Origin: Neolecta irregularis DAH-3
Taxonomy: Eukaryota > Ascomycota > Neolectomycetes > Neolectales > Neolectaceae
Assembly (NCBI GenBank): GCA_001929475.1
Contig: LXFE01000157.1
Location: forward strand, 62,001 to 126,000
Direction of reading: 5' to 3'
Length of the DNA: 64,000 nucleotides
The notes beneath the pieces are model-generated. The model saw only the letters and a list, made by a program, of their open reading frames with translations, was not told the DNA's origin and did no database searches. Positions 32,455-43,920 of this stretch are shown here, one piece after another. The position numbers were made by a program, and so were the translations under genes. The stretch's first letter is position 1. Each line of letters opens with the position of its first letter.

Positions 32455-34144
32455 TCAGTGCATCTCTCTAGGGCCCATTCGTGCCCTACGACTCGATGCC
32501 TGGTCTGACTGTGGTGGAACAGTAGATATCTTTGGAGGAGGTTCGGGCATCGTCTCCAATACGTAACTGCTGCTATACGGTGCAGTGGGCAAAATTGTAC
32601 TGGAAGTTCTGAGAGAGGCTAAATAGTTTCGTCCATAGTTTCCCGAAATCTGTTCCTCTGAATCGATTCCAACTGTTTTATATAGATTTTCAGGGTATGC
32701 TTCTGCATCGTTGATTAAGTCATCATCATCCGTAGGCTCGAAAGGGGGAAGGAAGCTATCCATCTCGCGCTTAAAATTACGCTTCTGTTGGCGAAAGTAA
32801 ACAAAAATGTAGGTCCCGGTAAACCCTAGAAGAGTAATATAATAAAATGCTTGAAATCCGGCGGTAGTTCCAAACAAGTTGAGCCCGAGACCCTATGAGC
32901 ATGAGTGGTCAGATGGAAATTCCTATACCCCATTTATTAATGCAAGAAAAATTACTCCACGTCCGATCCATAAATGACTGTGCGTGACGAGTCTGCGCGT
33001 GTTGAATTTTGGATCGTAAGTTCGGTGGTGCCACCTAACAAAGATTTAGCAATCAGGAAATCCCAGAAAATCGACGGCTGTGCATACCATCCCAGTACAA
33101 TTTGCGGCAGGAGTAATAAAACAAGCAATAATCCAAACGTCTGATGAAAGAAATGAATTTGACCCTGTGAAGCACCTAAGCCTAGAAACATGCCGAGAAT
33201 TGCAATGATAACGCCGGTTAATTGAATGACCCAATGCACTTTGACAGGCATAGGAATCTTATTCGCAAAGAAACGGATTATGATAGCCCCAGAAGGAAAT
33301 ATTAATGCCCAAGCAATAAGCATAAATATAGCTATATGTTGGAAGTTTGTCTACTTAGAAGGCGACATACCATGAGCCACAACGACATTCATCCATTTGT
33401 TCCGCGGACCGGAGCTCCCAGATATACTCGGAATTCCTCCAACCCCTATAGCTTTTGCCACATTCAGCGTGAAGGACCCACGAATGACATGCTGAGCAAT
33501 ATTCGCAGCAGCGGAGTCGGGATGGCTAGGAGCTTTTACTCCCATAGCCCAAATAAAAGGTTGCTTGTTTGAGGTAAGATCAATATTTCCGTGGTCCCAA
33601 GAATTGCAATTCGAACAATGAATATTTGCCACCATTCTCCCATTTATGATACCAGTTCCACTTTCGACTGTGATATTTGCCATGTTGTACTGTTCAGGTT
33701 GATTATGGGACCTTTAAATCAGTATCCAGATTCACGGATAGTATTCCTCACGTCCCCAATCGCGTAGAAACGGTCAAATTTTCTCCATTCTTGTATAAAA
33801 CAAACATTAAAGCTCCCGCCATTTCCTTACCGATTCCAACGGCGGCCCATCTGCAGTTTGAGTTAAAAGGAATATAATGTGACCAAACCCTGCATCTTTC
33901 GGTGCTGTTATTTGAAGATTTAGTCCACCTTGAGCTTGCAAATCGCTTGGTACATTGATCGCCACACATATTCCTGTAACAGCCTTAGAAGTATCCTAAG
34001 TTAAATACCAGCAAAGTACCGCTTAGGGAATTGCATGCCTGTTGCTGAACGGTTAAAGCAGTAATTCTGAGTACTACAAGAGTGAGGTTTCTTCTTAGTA
34101 TCGGGCTTAGTACAATGGATATATAAAAAGATCAAGCGGGGCAT
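32455..34144 (-). CDS. DOMON/CDH-type cytochrome fused to cytochrome b561
   Basis: Predicted transmembrane ferric/copper or quinone redox protein. The outer b-type cytochrome (DOMON-like) part includes CVAINVPSDLQAQGGLNLQI, CRWAAVGIGKEMAGALMFVL and GIINGRMVANIHCSNCNSWD. The membrane part is a b561 core: MLIAWALIFPSGAIIIRFFA, MPVKVHWVIQLTGVIIAILG, IHFFHQTFGLLLVLLLLPQI and HLWIGRGVIFLALINGG, with paired histidines for two haems. A cytosolic acidic/Ser tail ends at 32455. Several short introns. The ATG at 34144 is open but its leader (MPRLIFLYIHC) overlaps a TATA-like string and is a poor signal peptide, so the true 5' end is uncertain. Electron partner unknown. Confidence 0.8.
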
Positions 34145-34534
34145 GATAAATTGATTCGCAATAATTTGGAGTAGTGACACGTGATTTGGGAAGCTTGCTC
34201 GAAGCTAAAGTTTCCATACATGAACAAACAATGGATATACAGCCAGTCAAGTTCATTTTATCTACAGGGATATTGTAAGAACCCGCGAAAAGCAGCCAAG
34301 ATCAGAATAACACGCACATTCTTCTCTTTAGTTTCTGATAAAGCTCTCTTTGATATTGTGGTGACTCGATTCGACGGGACTTGATCATGCCCCACGATCA
34401 GACAACACCGGTGCCCCGCATCGCAAGCTACTATGACTCCCCCAACGGTTCAAGGCTCACTGACGTCAACGCCGATCATAGCAGCCTGACTGTGGCAAGC
34501 AGTACCACCGAGCCAAGTCAGGACGATCACAAGC
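34145..34534. other. Intergenic, no gene assigned
   Basis: Upstream of the b561 gene. A short open frame from 34387 starts ATG CCC CAC GAT but runs into the repeat block and has no recognisable product. Confidence 0.4.
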
Positions 34535-34975
34535 TTTGCCACCTGAGAGGTAGGCAGGGAGACAAACAGAGATGAAGGAAGCGCAAGTGCCCGGTCTTCT
34601 ATAAGTAGGGCCTGGCTTGATTAGCAAGTCAGGCCAAAACCAGAGCAATAATATACGTAGTTGCCTGTATTCTTCGGAATTCGCGATCATATATTCCCAG
34701 TGAAGCCTCCTTAGTGGCAACTCACATCCACCATAAGTCCCACCAGCTCGCCTCCGCCACCGCCACCGCTCAATAGTCGGGAGGAGCACAGGGAGTACTA
34801 AGGGCCGCAGCCTATCTCATACTGGCCTGTCACAGGCATCGCCACCCGGCAAGTCAATGGGGAGGCGAACAGGCAGAAGACGGTAGCAGGCGCATGTGCC
34901 GAGTCTGTATATAAGTAGTGTCTAGCCTGACTGGCTGACTAGACTTAAACCCGATATCCAATATATGTAGTTACA
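34535..34975. repeat. Diverged direct repeat pair with a conserved hairpin
   Basis: Two related blocks, about 34535-34668 and 34838-34975, share in order GCCACC, AACAG, a GCGCANGTGCC box, TATAAGTAG, a hairpin and AATATRYGTAGTT. The hairpin arms are GGCCTG/CAGGCC (34609-34614, 34630-34635) in copy 1 and GTCTAG/CTAGAC (34920-34925, 34939-34944) in copy 2: the sequence changed but pairing stayed. They could be degenerate solo LTRs or another transcribed repeat; no coding sequence lies between them. Confidence 0.65.
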
Positions 34976-35421
34976 TGAATCCGTTTTGAAACTGATACGG
35001 ATTCTATACATCACTGTGTGACGGTACCACAAAACGTGGCAAGCTGGAATTGTCTAAGGAAAAGAATTTCACACAATGTTAGTTTCCACCCAAAAAATAC
35101 AAAATTCCCTGTTTTTTAGAATATCATGATATTCTTTTGTGGTGACTACAAAACGCGGCCAATATTATATTCCCAAAAAATAAAGTATCTAGTTGACGTT
35201 ATACGGGCATTCATGACAATTCAAATGAAAAGACGAGGTGTATTGTATTCAGGATCAGTGCGATACTTCTTGTAACGGAGATGCTCCCTTGGAGTAAGCC
35301 TGGGTAGTGGTACAGGGAGTGGAGACTCCCCCGGCGGATGAGAGAGACATAGCTTAGACACCAAGTAGTCATGTATATATGGTACCTGTGTGGAAGATAG
35401 CCGTCATCCAATAGCCCTCTG
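34976..35421. other. Intergenic, AT-rich
   Basis: No gene seen. Holds a small inverted repeat (GAATCCGT / ACGGATTC, 34978-35005) directly after the second repeat copy, and two loosely similar motifs with ACAAAACGYGGC (around 35030 and 35148). The end nearest 35421 is the ribokinase 3' UTR. Confidence 0.5.
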
Positions 35422-36406
35422 CTACACTTCTTCTCTTCTAGGAATTGAGTTCTGTGCCCCTTGACGTGTAATGGCGAGAGCTGAGGCGGATATCCCAAAC
35501 TCGATTGCATTTCTCAATCCATTCTCTAAAAGTTCCACGACGAAGGCCCCAATAAATGTATCTCCAGCAGCAGTTGAATCGACTACAAGTTGGACTTTAT
35601 GTGCCGGTAGATGCTGAACTTGAGTGCCTCGTTCGACGAATACCACGCCCTGGCTCCCGAGAGTGACGATGACGGCTTTGGTAACTCCACGTTCAAGAAG
35701 GTGAGTCGCAACTATCTTTGCCTGATCTAAATTTCCGACGGGGTTTCCTGACAAGATACTAGCCTCGGTTTCATTGACTACCAGATACCCGATTTTGGGG
35801 TAGATAGATAATTCCAACTCTATCGCTGGTGCGGGATTGAGGAGCACGGGAATGTTTAACTCGTGAGCAAGGTCAATTGCAGCTTGCACAGTTTCAAAAG
35901 GGACTTCGAGTTGAAGTACTAACATCGACGCCGATGATATAAGCGCCCTGGATGCGTAAACGTCGTCGATCGATAATTTGGCGTTGGCTTCCAGTTAATC
36001 AAAAGTATATGATTGGGTTAAAAACCTCCAGGTGCAAGAATAATTCTATTCTCTCCATTTTCTTCAACCCGATATATCAAGTCAAAGCATTTATCGCGTA
36101 ACATACCAAGATAAATGCTACTCCTGTTGCAGTTTTTGCACTGACTCGTATTGAGCTTACATCCATATTTTCCTTCTTTAGATCTTCCATGATGACTTTT
36201 CCGTATGTATCGTCGCCTATTCTTCCAATGAATGCGACATTGCCGCCCATTCGGGCACAAGAAACGGCCTGGTTACAACCCTTGCCGCCATTTCCATAGG
36301 AAATATCTTTCCCCGCAAGGGTCTCACCGGGTTGAGGGACACGATCTAATCTTAAGACGAGATCTTGGTTCAGCGATCCCAGAACGACGATAGATTTGCT
36401 GGACAT
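35422..36406 (-). CDS. RBK1: Ribokinase (PfkB family)
   Basis: Phosphorylates D-ribose to ribose-5-phosphate. Start MSSKSIVVLGSLNQDLVLRL; then ETLAGKDISYGNGGKGCNQA (PfkB signature 1), MGGNVAFIGRIGDDTYGKVI, LAPGANAKLSIDDV after an intron, LNPAPAIEL, VNETEASILSGNPVG and the catalytic second signature DSTAAGDTFIGAFVVELLEN with the GDTF aspartate. It ends near NSIPRREEV. One splice is odd: joining TGVAFIL to VEENGENRIILAPG needs removal of 38 nt that start GTATGT but end in GG, not AG. A canonical alternative would delete VEENGE. Divergent from TRS20, 82 bp between starts. Confidence 0.9.
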
Positions 36407-36488
36407 TGGCCATTTCGGGGTTCAAACTTTGAATTAACCTCACCCCGTGCTACACGCCTGCTTCCCAGATCGTTGATGCAACAACGAC

Positions 36489-37033
36489 ATGAGTTTCTAT
36501 CTGGCCATTGTGGGAACAAAAGATAATCCAGTGTATCAGCTCGAATTCGGATCTTGGAAGTCTGGTGGAGATGGGGTTGCCAGAGTATTACAATACATTA
36601 CATCAAGTTGATAAGTCTAGTTTCGTGAAGATTCCCGCCACATGAATCAATTTATCGTGCATTCGTCATTAGACATTGTGGAGGAGATTCAATGGGCATC
36701 GAGCGGAATGTGAGGATGAATTCGAAAGAGTATGTGCTAAGTAACAGGTACATGAAAACGGTGGACAGGTTCAACCAATTCCTCGTCAGTACATACCTCA
36801 CTGCGGGAAGTAATTCTCCCCCTTTTTTCAGGTGTGGGTATTAACAATATTCAGATATAAAATTTATGCTACTTCACGAATTACGAAACGACGATGGTAT
36901 TAAAAACTTCTTTCAGGATTTACAAGAACTTTACATCAAATGTCTTTTAAACCCTTTTTATCAGGTAAACCAACAGATCACTTCTGCGATATTTGATATA
37001 AAAGTCAAGGCGTTAGCTAAAAAGTATCTGTAA
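36489..37033 (+). CDS. TRS20: TRAPP subunit Trs20 / TRAPPC2 (sedlin)
   Basis: Core subunit of the TRAPP tethering complexes in ER-Golgi traffic and autophagy. Four exons; introns of 36, 38 and 45 nt leave 426 nt, 141 residues, the family's normal length. The protein begins MSFYLAIVGTKDNPVYQLEF and continues SWKSGGDGVAR, RHMNQFIVHSSLDIVEEIQW, MKTVDRFNQFLVSTYLTAGN, IKFMLLHELRNDDGIKNFF, NPFYQVNQQITSAIFDIKVK and ALAKKYL. This longin-fold sequence is highly conserved and no residue block is missing. No long open frame marks the gene because the exons are short. Confidence 0.95.
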
Positions 37034-37216
37034 TGTTTCGTGGTTTAATAAATTATGCAAACGATCGTAATGATTCCCCTTAATACAAACAATCCTTGAA
37101 CACCGTCTGTTTCCATTGATTCGTACCACAACAAAAGATGTAAGAAAAAAAAACACGATAAAGAGAGACAAGCACACGACTCCGGGGATATATCTAATTG
37201 TCACAATCTCTCAAGT

Positions 37217-38883
37217 TTATGTTGCTTCGCGGATAGTTGGAGGACGCTTCAGCACTCTTCCTGGGACTGAAGAGTCTGCAGGTGCATTTGCTTGAGGGGT
37301 TTTCCACTTTGGGTCGGCTGAACCTACAGTTCGTCGTCTTTGTAGACTATTGCCGTTGGGAACAGGTGTTTGTGGAGGCGGTGAGAGGGTGCCGTTGGGT
37401 CGTGGAATTCCAGATACTCGACGTTTTGGCGGGAGCATATATGTATTTGCATGCTCTTTTTCTACTTCAAGACCAGGTTCTGGGGTAACTGATATATTCT
37501 GTTTCAAATTGGGAGCATAACGAGCGACAGGTTTTGTGATAGAGGATACTGGTTCTGACGACACAGCCGAGATTGGACGGGAAAGCGCGGATGGTGGTCG
37601 CATATCTGCAGACAGCGGCGGCAGCGTGTGCACCGACTGCTGCGAGACAGACGATCTTGACCTGGGCCTGGATATCGACTCGTTTATGCTTCGTGATAGC
37701 GGGTGGACATAACCGCCTCGAGAAGAAGTCCGAGATGCAGGACGCTCTGCAGGCACACGACAAGCAGCATGGTCTGTATCGGACAAGGCTGAGACACGCG
37801 ACGCTGGACGAGGGGGCTGCACATCCATGCTTTCATGCAGGACAGCATCAAGACTAAAGTGTGATCCATTACACGACCGCGGGTATTGAGGACTCATAAG
37901 AGGAGCAACAATATTACGACATGATTGAAGGCGTGCCTCGAGACTCTAAGCAATCAGTGTGGTAAAAGCGGAACAAAATGCCATGCCTTGACGCGGCCGA
38001 CCATATCTTGCATGGCTTTTCTACTCTTGGAATGGTTGAGTTCGGTCCGTGAGATGGGTCTGTCACTAGTGTCACTTGGAGCTCTTTGGTGATTTAATAA
38101 ATTTCCGAGCCGCTTTGAACGAATGGATCCAGTGGTGGAAAGCATGTCCAGCATATTAGACGCAGAGCCCTCAGAAGCAGGCGGAGAGGGCGGTGTTCGG
38201 CGCGATCCGTCTTCCGAGACAGCGCGATGCTTGTCTTTTATGATGCTCAGCTCAAGGTTTGTGTCACGTAACTCGTCTCGCAGACGCTGTGTTTCGATTT
38301 CGAGGGATTCTTTTGCAGCAAGCTCAGCTTCTAGCATTGCAGTTTGCTCGATGGATTCGTTGTATTTCCTCTGCAAGTCTTGGAGGGAACTCTGAACTAC
38401 TCTAGACAGGGATCAGATCAGGTGTGAGTCATGGCAGACCGTTCATTGCGTTCCATGTCATCGTTCGACACCTCGACATCTCGCAGCTGGTCCTTGACAA
38501 TGCGGTGGGCCTCGCGCAGGGCATCGATCTCCCGTTGCATGGCGGCGAGGCTGGCTGCGCTTTCTGTCTTTGCAATTTGATATTTTGCCTGGACGTTGTT
38601 GTCAACACGGACGACCTCTGGTTAAAAGGCGCACCTTCCAGTCGTCGGCATCGTGAGCGAGCTTCTCGTTACGGCGTTTGAGTTCTTTGTACTGCTTTTC
38701 TGTCTCCTCGAGTTCCTTCTCGAGCTCGTGTTCCAGCTCCTTGCTGGAGAGCTGGAAGTCGTCGAGGGCAGCGCGGGTCTCGGTCAGGGCGGCTTCCAGC
38801 TCCTTGCATCTGGTCCTGTAGGCAGCGGCATCCGCATCGTCTAGCCTAGCGGGATCAGAGGGGGTTTTTGACGCAAATAACAT
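37217..38883 (-). CDS. NUDE: NUDE-family dynein regulator
   Basis: NudE/Ndel1 proteins bind Lis1 and dynein and are needed for nuclear migration. From the start at 38883 (MLFASKTPSDPARLDDADAA) the first ~190 residues are the conserved coiled coil: CKELEAALTETRAALDDFQL, SSKELEHELEKELEETEKQY, then after an intron AKYQIAKTESAASLAAMQRE, IVKDQLRDVEVSNDDMERNE and AMLEAELAAKESLEIETQRL. The rest is Ser/Pro/Arg-rich and disordered, ending KRPPTIREAT. The 5' coding part is GC-rich. Divergent from the gamma-glutamyltransferase gene with 84 bp between start codons. Confidence 0.93.
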
Positions 38884-38967
38884 ACGGCGATGGGGGCATG
38901 CGGATTGGGTAGAGATGCTGGTGGAGGGGCAATTGGAAAAGCGACTCCAGAGTGCGACACAACGGCT

Positions 38968-40880
38968 ATGTTGTACAAAACACCACGCAACGCGGCTGGT
39001 CTCGCTATATTTTTTCTCCTCGCCGTTCTTGCTTTCCTGCTCATCCTCCCGCATCCTCATCGAAAACCCTCAACTCTCGTCCAAGGCCGCCGCGGTGCAG
39101 TCGCCTCAGACATCCCCGCATGCTCCACCGTCGGCATCAATATCCTCAAGTCCGGCGGCAATGCGGTCGATAGCGCAATTGCGGCGGCACTGTGTGTTGG
39201 CACAATCAACATGTTTTCTAGCGGCATTGGCGGGTGTGCTGCTGCTCATTTTGCATCTATTATTGACAGACAAGCGGCGGTTTCATGCTCATCCGCCATC
39301 AAAATGGTTCTGCAAGCACAATAAACTTTCGCGAGACTGCTCCCGCCCGCTCACAGTTGTCGGATTATGTGCACGATCCCCTCCGTCTCGTCTTTGGCCC
39401 GCTCTCAATAGGAACCCCCGGCGAAATCGCAGGCTTTTCCCAGGCTCACGCGCTGTATGGTGCCCTTGACTGGGCGGATCTATTTCAGCCCTCAATTGCC
39501 CTCTCCAGAGACGGCTTCCCGGCCTCTTTCTTGCTCCAAGAGCACCTGCAAATCATGGACAGCCTGACGAACTTCTCCTCGCACCCCTCCTGGGCCCCTA
39601 TGCTTGCTCCCGGGGGTTCTCTGTTGAAAGAAGGCGACATCGTCCGCCGTCTCAATTACTCAAACACACTGCAGGCTATTGCCCAAGGTGGCCCTTCCAC
39701 ATTCTACACCGGGGATATTGCACGCTCCATCACTTCCTACATCCAAGAAAAGGGCGGCGTCCTGACAGAGGGAGACCTTGCAAACTATACTGCTAAAGTT
39801 GAATCTCCTATCCGAGTGCGTGTTGCTCTCTATCCGGTCTAAAACGTCAAGGGCTGGTACCGCGGACGCGATGTCATCACGTGTGGGCCTCCCTGCAGTG
39901 GTCCGGCCCTACTCGAAGGTTTGAATATCCTTGAGGGGTTCGACATGGGCAAACCTACAAAAATGACTCACAAAGGACTCCATAGACTGGTGGAAGTCAT
40001 GAAATGTACATTGTAGCTCTTGTTTACTCCTATCTAAACTCAATTCTAGGGCTCTCGGCTGGTCGCACCGAACTCGGTGATCCCATTGACGAAACTACCG
40101 CCAATCGTGACCGCGTCGAGGAAATCAAGTCGAAAGAATGGGCGGCAAAAGTTCGTGCCAACATTTCAGACCACAAAACATATGGTGTACATCACTACCG
40201 TCCTAGCTACCAAATGGTTCTAATGTTACAACCTATGTTTGCTAAATGACACAGATCGAGAATCATGGTACTACCCATTTGAACGTAGTCGACAGTCAGG
40301 GGATGGCTGTTTCTCTCACCACTACCGTTCGCTCACTCTCAAACTCTGCTGACTGCAGATAAACCAGATTTTCGGCTCTCTAGTGTGTGATCCAGTCACC
40401 GGTATCATCTTCAACGATCAACTCGATGACTTCTCATTGCCAGGCCATCCAAATGCATTTAATCTACGACCTTCTCCCTTCAACTTTCTCAAACCTTTCA
40501 AAAGACCGCTCTCTTCGGCCGCACCAACTATCATCACACATAACAATGAACTCGAATTTGTGCTTGGTGCAAGTGGTGGCTCACGAATTGTCACTTCAGT
40601 CCTGGATGCAATCATCAAATTATATGATTGGAAAATGAATCTTTTTGATGTCATTGATAGCCCAAGGGTACATCATCAACTTCTTCCAATGGAAATATCA
40701 ATTGAAAATAACATGGATGCCTCTGCTATTGCTTCATTGAAAGGAAAAGGTCACGAGGTCCGTCTTTATCCTCGTACTTCGCCTTTAAGTGATGTCCAAG
40801 CTATATTGAGACTTAAATCAGGGTTACTGCAGGCGGTTTCTGATGCTAGGAAATATGGCCTTGCCGCTGTTTGGGACTAG
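38968..40880 (+). CDS. Gamma-glutamyltransferase (glutathione hydrolase)
   Basis: Cleaves glutathione and its conjugates; a type II membrane protein here, with a hydrophobic anchor (AIFFLLAVLAFLLILPH) after MLYKTPRNAAG. Large-subunit motifs: GRRGAVASDIPACSTVGINI, GGNAVDSAIAAALCVGTIN, MFSSGIGG, INFRETAPA. The autoproteolytic/catalytic threonine lies in ENHGTTHLNVVDSQGMAVSL, followed by INQIFGSLV and FNDQLDDFSLPG. The glycine pair GASGGSRI that stabilises the oxyanion is present. About six short introns. The 5' half is GC-rich and the 3' third AT-rich. No lesion seen. Confidence 0.93.
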
Positions 40881-41013
40881 GATATTGAGGATTTATGATA
40901 GATCCAAGGGACATTGGTTAATAGTTGCACTTACATGTATAACTGCATGCCTAGAGTATAATATGTATCAACAAAGAATGTAGCAAACACTGTCTAGCAA
41001 AGTATAGTCTCTT

Positions 41014-41879
41014 TCATGTTCGTTGTGGTAGGTGCTTGCTGTACCGTTTGGAAAGTTTAGCTCCATCATTGCAAAAGAATCGATGTGCATGGTGTTCATG
41101 GCCACACGTAGATGGATACATTTCCGTCGACGGAAAACCACCTGGGGATGGTCCATCAGGCGGACCAGGCAAGTCTTGTGTAATGGCAGGTGGAACTTTT
41201 TGAGTATTAGCACACTAATCATAAGCCAAAGACATACCTTCAGGTTCAGGCATTGCAATTACAATCTCTAGTGGAGGTGGTTGTGGCTCTGGAGCACTAC
41301 GCAGTCCTATGGGATACGCAGCTTTGGCAATAAGAACATTGACAGAACAAAACCCACACTTACCACTACTCGCTGCTGCCTGAAGAATGGGTTGTCTCGA
41401 AGTTGCGAAGTACGCAAAGTATAATGGTATCTAAACCGTCAAGTTTCATTCACCCACCCCAATAGAAGGACATACTACTCCAAATAAGACCCATGCCCTG
41501 TCGCTGATAATAGCCAAAACATGGATCGCCCAACTGATATAACAGACATCCAGCATATAAGCAGCCACAGTCAACCCATCGCCATTCAAATCAGGCAAAT
41601 GAAGGTTAAGAACCTTCTTACCGTCGTACACAGGGCGCGTCATCCAATAAATCTGAAGCTGAAAGAGTAGAGAGATAAACGATGTGATAAGATATGCCAA
41701 GATAACCGATTTAGATATCGTCGTATAGTTGAAGATTCCTCGGAACGTGATAAACGCAGCATTCGACGCGAGAGAACCGTATTTTAGAGTTTGAATTGTA
41801 CCAGCGTTTCGATTGATAATCACTTGAATGGATTCTTGGGTCTATCCAGTTAGACTTGTGGGGGATTCCGTACTACCAT
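41014..41879 (-). CDS. SND2: SND2 / TMEM208 family, ER targeting
   Basis: SND2 works in signal-recognition-particle-independent targeting to the ER. Introns of 35, 45, 57 and 42 nt leave 687 nt (228 residues). Start ATG at 41879 is followed at once by an intron, giving MTQESIQVIINRNAGTIQTL; then KYGSLASNAAFITFRGIFNY, SVILAYLITSFISLLFQLQI, WMTRPVYDG, DLNGDGLTVAAYMLDVCYIS and ISDRAWVLFGVVIPLYFAYF, the TMEM208 order of three to four helices. The C-terminal extension (Pro-rich, then CGHEHHAHRF) is longer than usual. The same frame is open upstream of the ATG, so an N-terminally extended product is possible. Confidence 0.8.
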
Positions 41880-42591
41880 TTTCTCCTTTTGTGCTTCGAG
41901 GTATGGGGTCAGTGGATTTGAGAGAGCGGGGACTGGCATGGATGGAATTTCAGCGGTCTCTGTGATTTCCTCCTCTGGTTCTGGAATAGGAATGGGCTTT
42001 TGAACAGGGGCAGGGTTCGTTGTTGTAGGAGAAGGTATAGAAACAGTCCTTGGTGGTATGACAATACTTGAAACACTGGAGACGGACTTTTTATGTCGTC
42101 GATTGGTTTTCAGACGTTTCAAGTCGCTTAACGGGACCAATGGTGGATCCTTCAGCTGGGATTTATGAAGGTGATGACCTGGAGGAACCAGACTGGGCGA
42201 TTGTCGTTTTGAAAGATGTAATGATGCCGAATTAACAAAATTATGAACGTTGCGAGCCTGTTCAAGTAAATCGCAGGATACCCTCAAATCACCGGTAGAG
42301 CACAACTGACTGTAAGACTTTTGTAGTCGATGTCTCGCTAAGGGATTGATGATCGATGAGTGTACTAGATTGCAGACACTCAGCGGGATATTAGTCAAAT
42401 TTGATATTCCCGTCTTGGGTAGATAATGCGAGGAAACCAGAATAGCTCCCTCTTTGAAAAAGAGTTCGGTTTCCGAGAAACGAGTGTTTCTGTGTTGGGG
42501 ATGAAGTGTAGGAGATACTCTTATAAGCAAATGCGCGCGCCACGTAAAAACAGGATGGGACTAGTTTCAAACAATGTTGGACAAGCGACAT
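41850..42591 (-). CDS. Hypothetical ORF directly upstream of, and in frame with, SND2
   Basis: Open frame of roughly 220 codons ending TAA at 41850 inside the first SND2 intron. Readable parts are ISNLTNIPLSVCNLVHSSII, LLEQARNVHNFVNSASLHLS and a Pro/Glu-rich end (VQKPIPIPEPEEEITETAEI). The frame itself has no ATG; the nearest start (42591, MSLVQHCLKLVPSCFYVARA) is in another frame and would need a ~29-nt intron whose phase I could not reconcile. It might be a separate gene, or the N-terminal part of an extended SND2, since splicing at 41876 keeps frame. No family recognised. Confidence 0.4.
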
Positions 42592-42883
42592 TTTTTGTCA
42601 ACATTCGTAAGACTCATTAGAAAAATATTGCTCTCAGATCAGTCGTACGAATACTGATAGAAATGGGCTTGTATGAAAGCTTTGCACAAGAGATCCGGTA
42701 AGACATTCGGAATGAAGTGGTCAATGTGTTGGTTTTTTTCCAAAACTTGATTCAGACCAGGGGGGTCAACTGTTCCCACCCATAACTTATTATCTATTGA
42801 ATATTATGTACACCGCCATAATATCTTGAATAAGAACGCCCCGATCCAGATTACCCGGTTGCCCAATTCTTGATGTAGATAAT
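42592..42883. other. Intergenic
   Basis: No gene seen between the hypothetical ORF's upstream side and the RING gene stop. Confidence 0.5.
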
Positions 42884-43920
42884 TCAATGCAGAATTCGCT
42901 TAATCCTTCGACATCTCGGACAATAACTAGAATCACTCGTCGTCAAATCCACCAGTCTCGCAGCAGAAGCACACGCTTCCGTAAGGCATAGTGGGTGAAA
43001 CCGATGACCACATTCCAAATTTACTTCTGGTGAATGTTCCTCATTGCACAGACCTATTGTTCTTTGCGCGCATTCTAGGTCTTGGCGAGCATATGGATGA
43101 TGCCGCTCGACTCGACGGGGAACAGAACTAGTGGTTTCTGCCAACAGTGACTGAACATCTGAACGATCTTGCGATGGAGCTTCTCCTGTGGGCGAAGATC
43201 TACGGGTAACTAAGACGAACGGTAGTGGAAACCAAAAGACTCCTTGAAGAACTTGGGATGACATCGGCTCTTCCACTGACGGGATTTCGAAACGACAAAG
43301 TGGACATGCCGGCGATTCTTTGAGCCAGTGTGTCAAACAATGGTTACCAAAGACGTGTCCGCATGGTAACTGGAGCGGCTTTTCTGGTCCCGCATCGACA
43401 ACGCCATCAGTTCTTGCTTCATGAGCGGATATATCGATATTTGCAGGCTCATCATCGTCATCTATTTTACCAGAAGTAGAGGGATCGATCGGCGTTTTGT
43501 CGATGATTGTGGCGGTCGGCACAGCAGGATTGAGATTGAAAGGATCTCCATAATTTAACTTACAAGGTTCTAAATAATTAGTATATCTTCAATAGACCTT
43601 GCACCTGCACAAAACCTTTCCATACAGATAGAGCACTTGCGCTCGTCTTCCGGCAGGGTAGCAAGATCCACAGGAACTAGTTTCGAGACGGCAGCATCCG
43701 TAGCATGTCGTTTAGGTAAACCATTTGCAGATATAAACTGAAATGATCCATTCAGCATGGTGGGTCCAAAAGATGGAAATATGAAAACATGGGGTGGCGT
43801 GATGTCATTTCGCGGAGAAGCCTCGCCTTGCTCTGGCGGATCATGAACAGGGAAAGGACCTGTAGCATGCAATACTATGCTGACATAGGGTTGATATGGA
43901 ATGCTTTCTGCCTGCGACAT
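42884..43920 (-). CDS. RING-H2 protein with a very long first loop and second C-terminal Cys/His cluster
   Basis: Likely E3 ubiquitin ligase. Start MSQAESIPYQPYVSIVLHAT; a 35-nt intron (43570-43604) leaves 1,002 nt (333 residues). The RING begins KCSICMERFC and resumes about 70 residues later with LQLPCGHVFGNHCLTHWL and CPLCRFEI. The spacer between the second Cys and third ligand is far longer than the usual 9-39 and is acidic (KIDDDDEPANIDIS). A second cluster near the C-terminus (CNEEHSPEVNLECGHRFHPL, CPRCRRIKRILH) resembles another RING-H2-like site. The head has little predicted structure. Substrate unknown. Confidence 0.78.

Noticed and set aside
34387-34560. Short plus ORF starting MPHDQTTPVPRIASYYDSPN
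   Set aside because: Sixty-odd codons running into a repeat block, no homology recognised and no splice partner found.
35211-35510. 99-codon minus frame beyond the ribokinase end
   Set aside because: It overlaps the ribokinase C-terminus in another frame and resembles nothing; likely 3' UTR.
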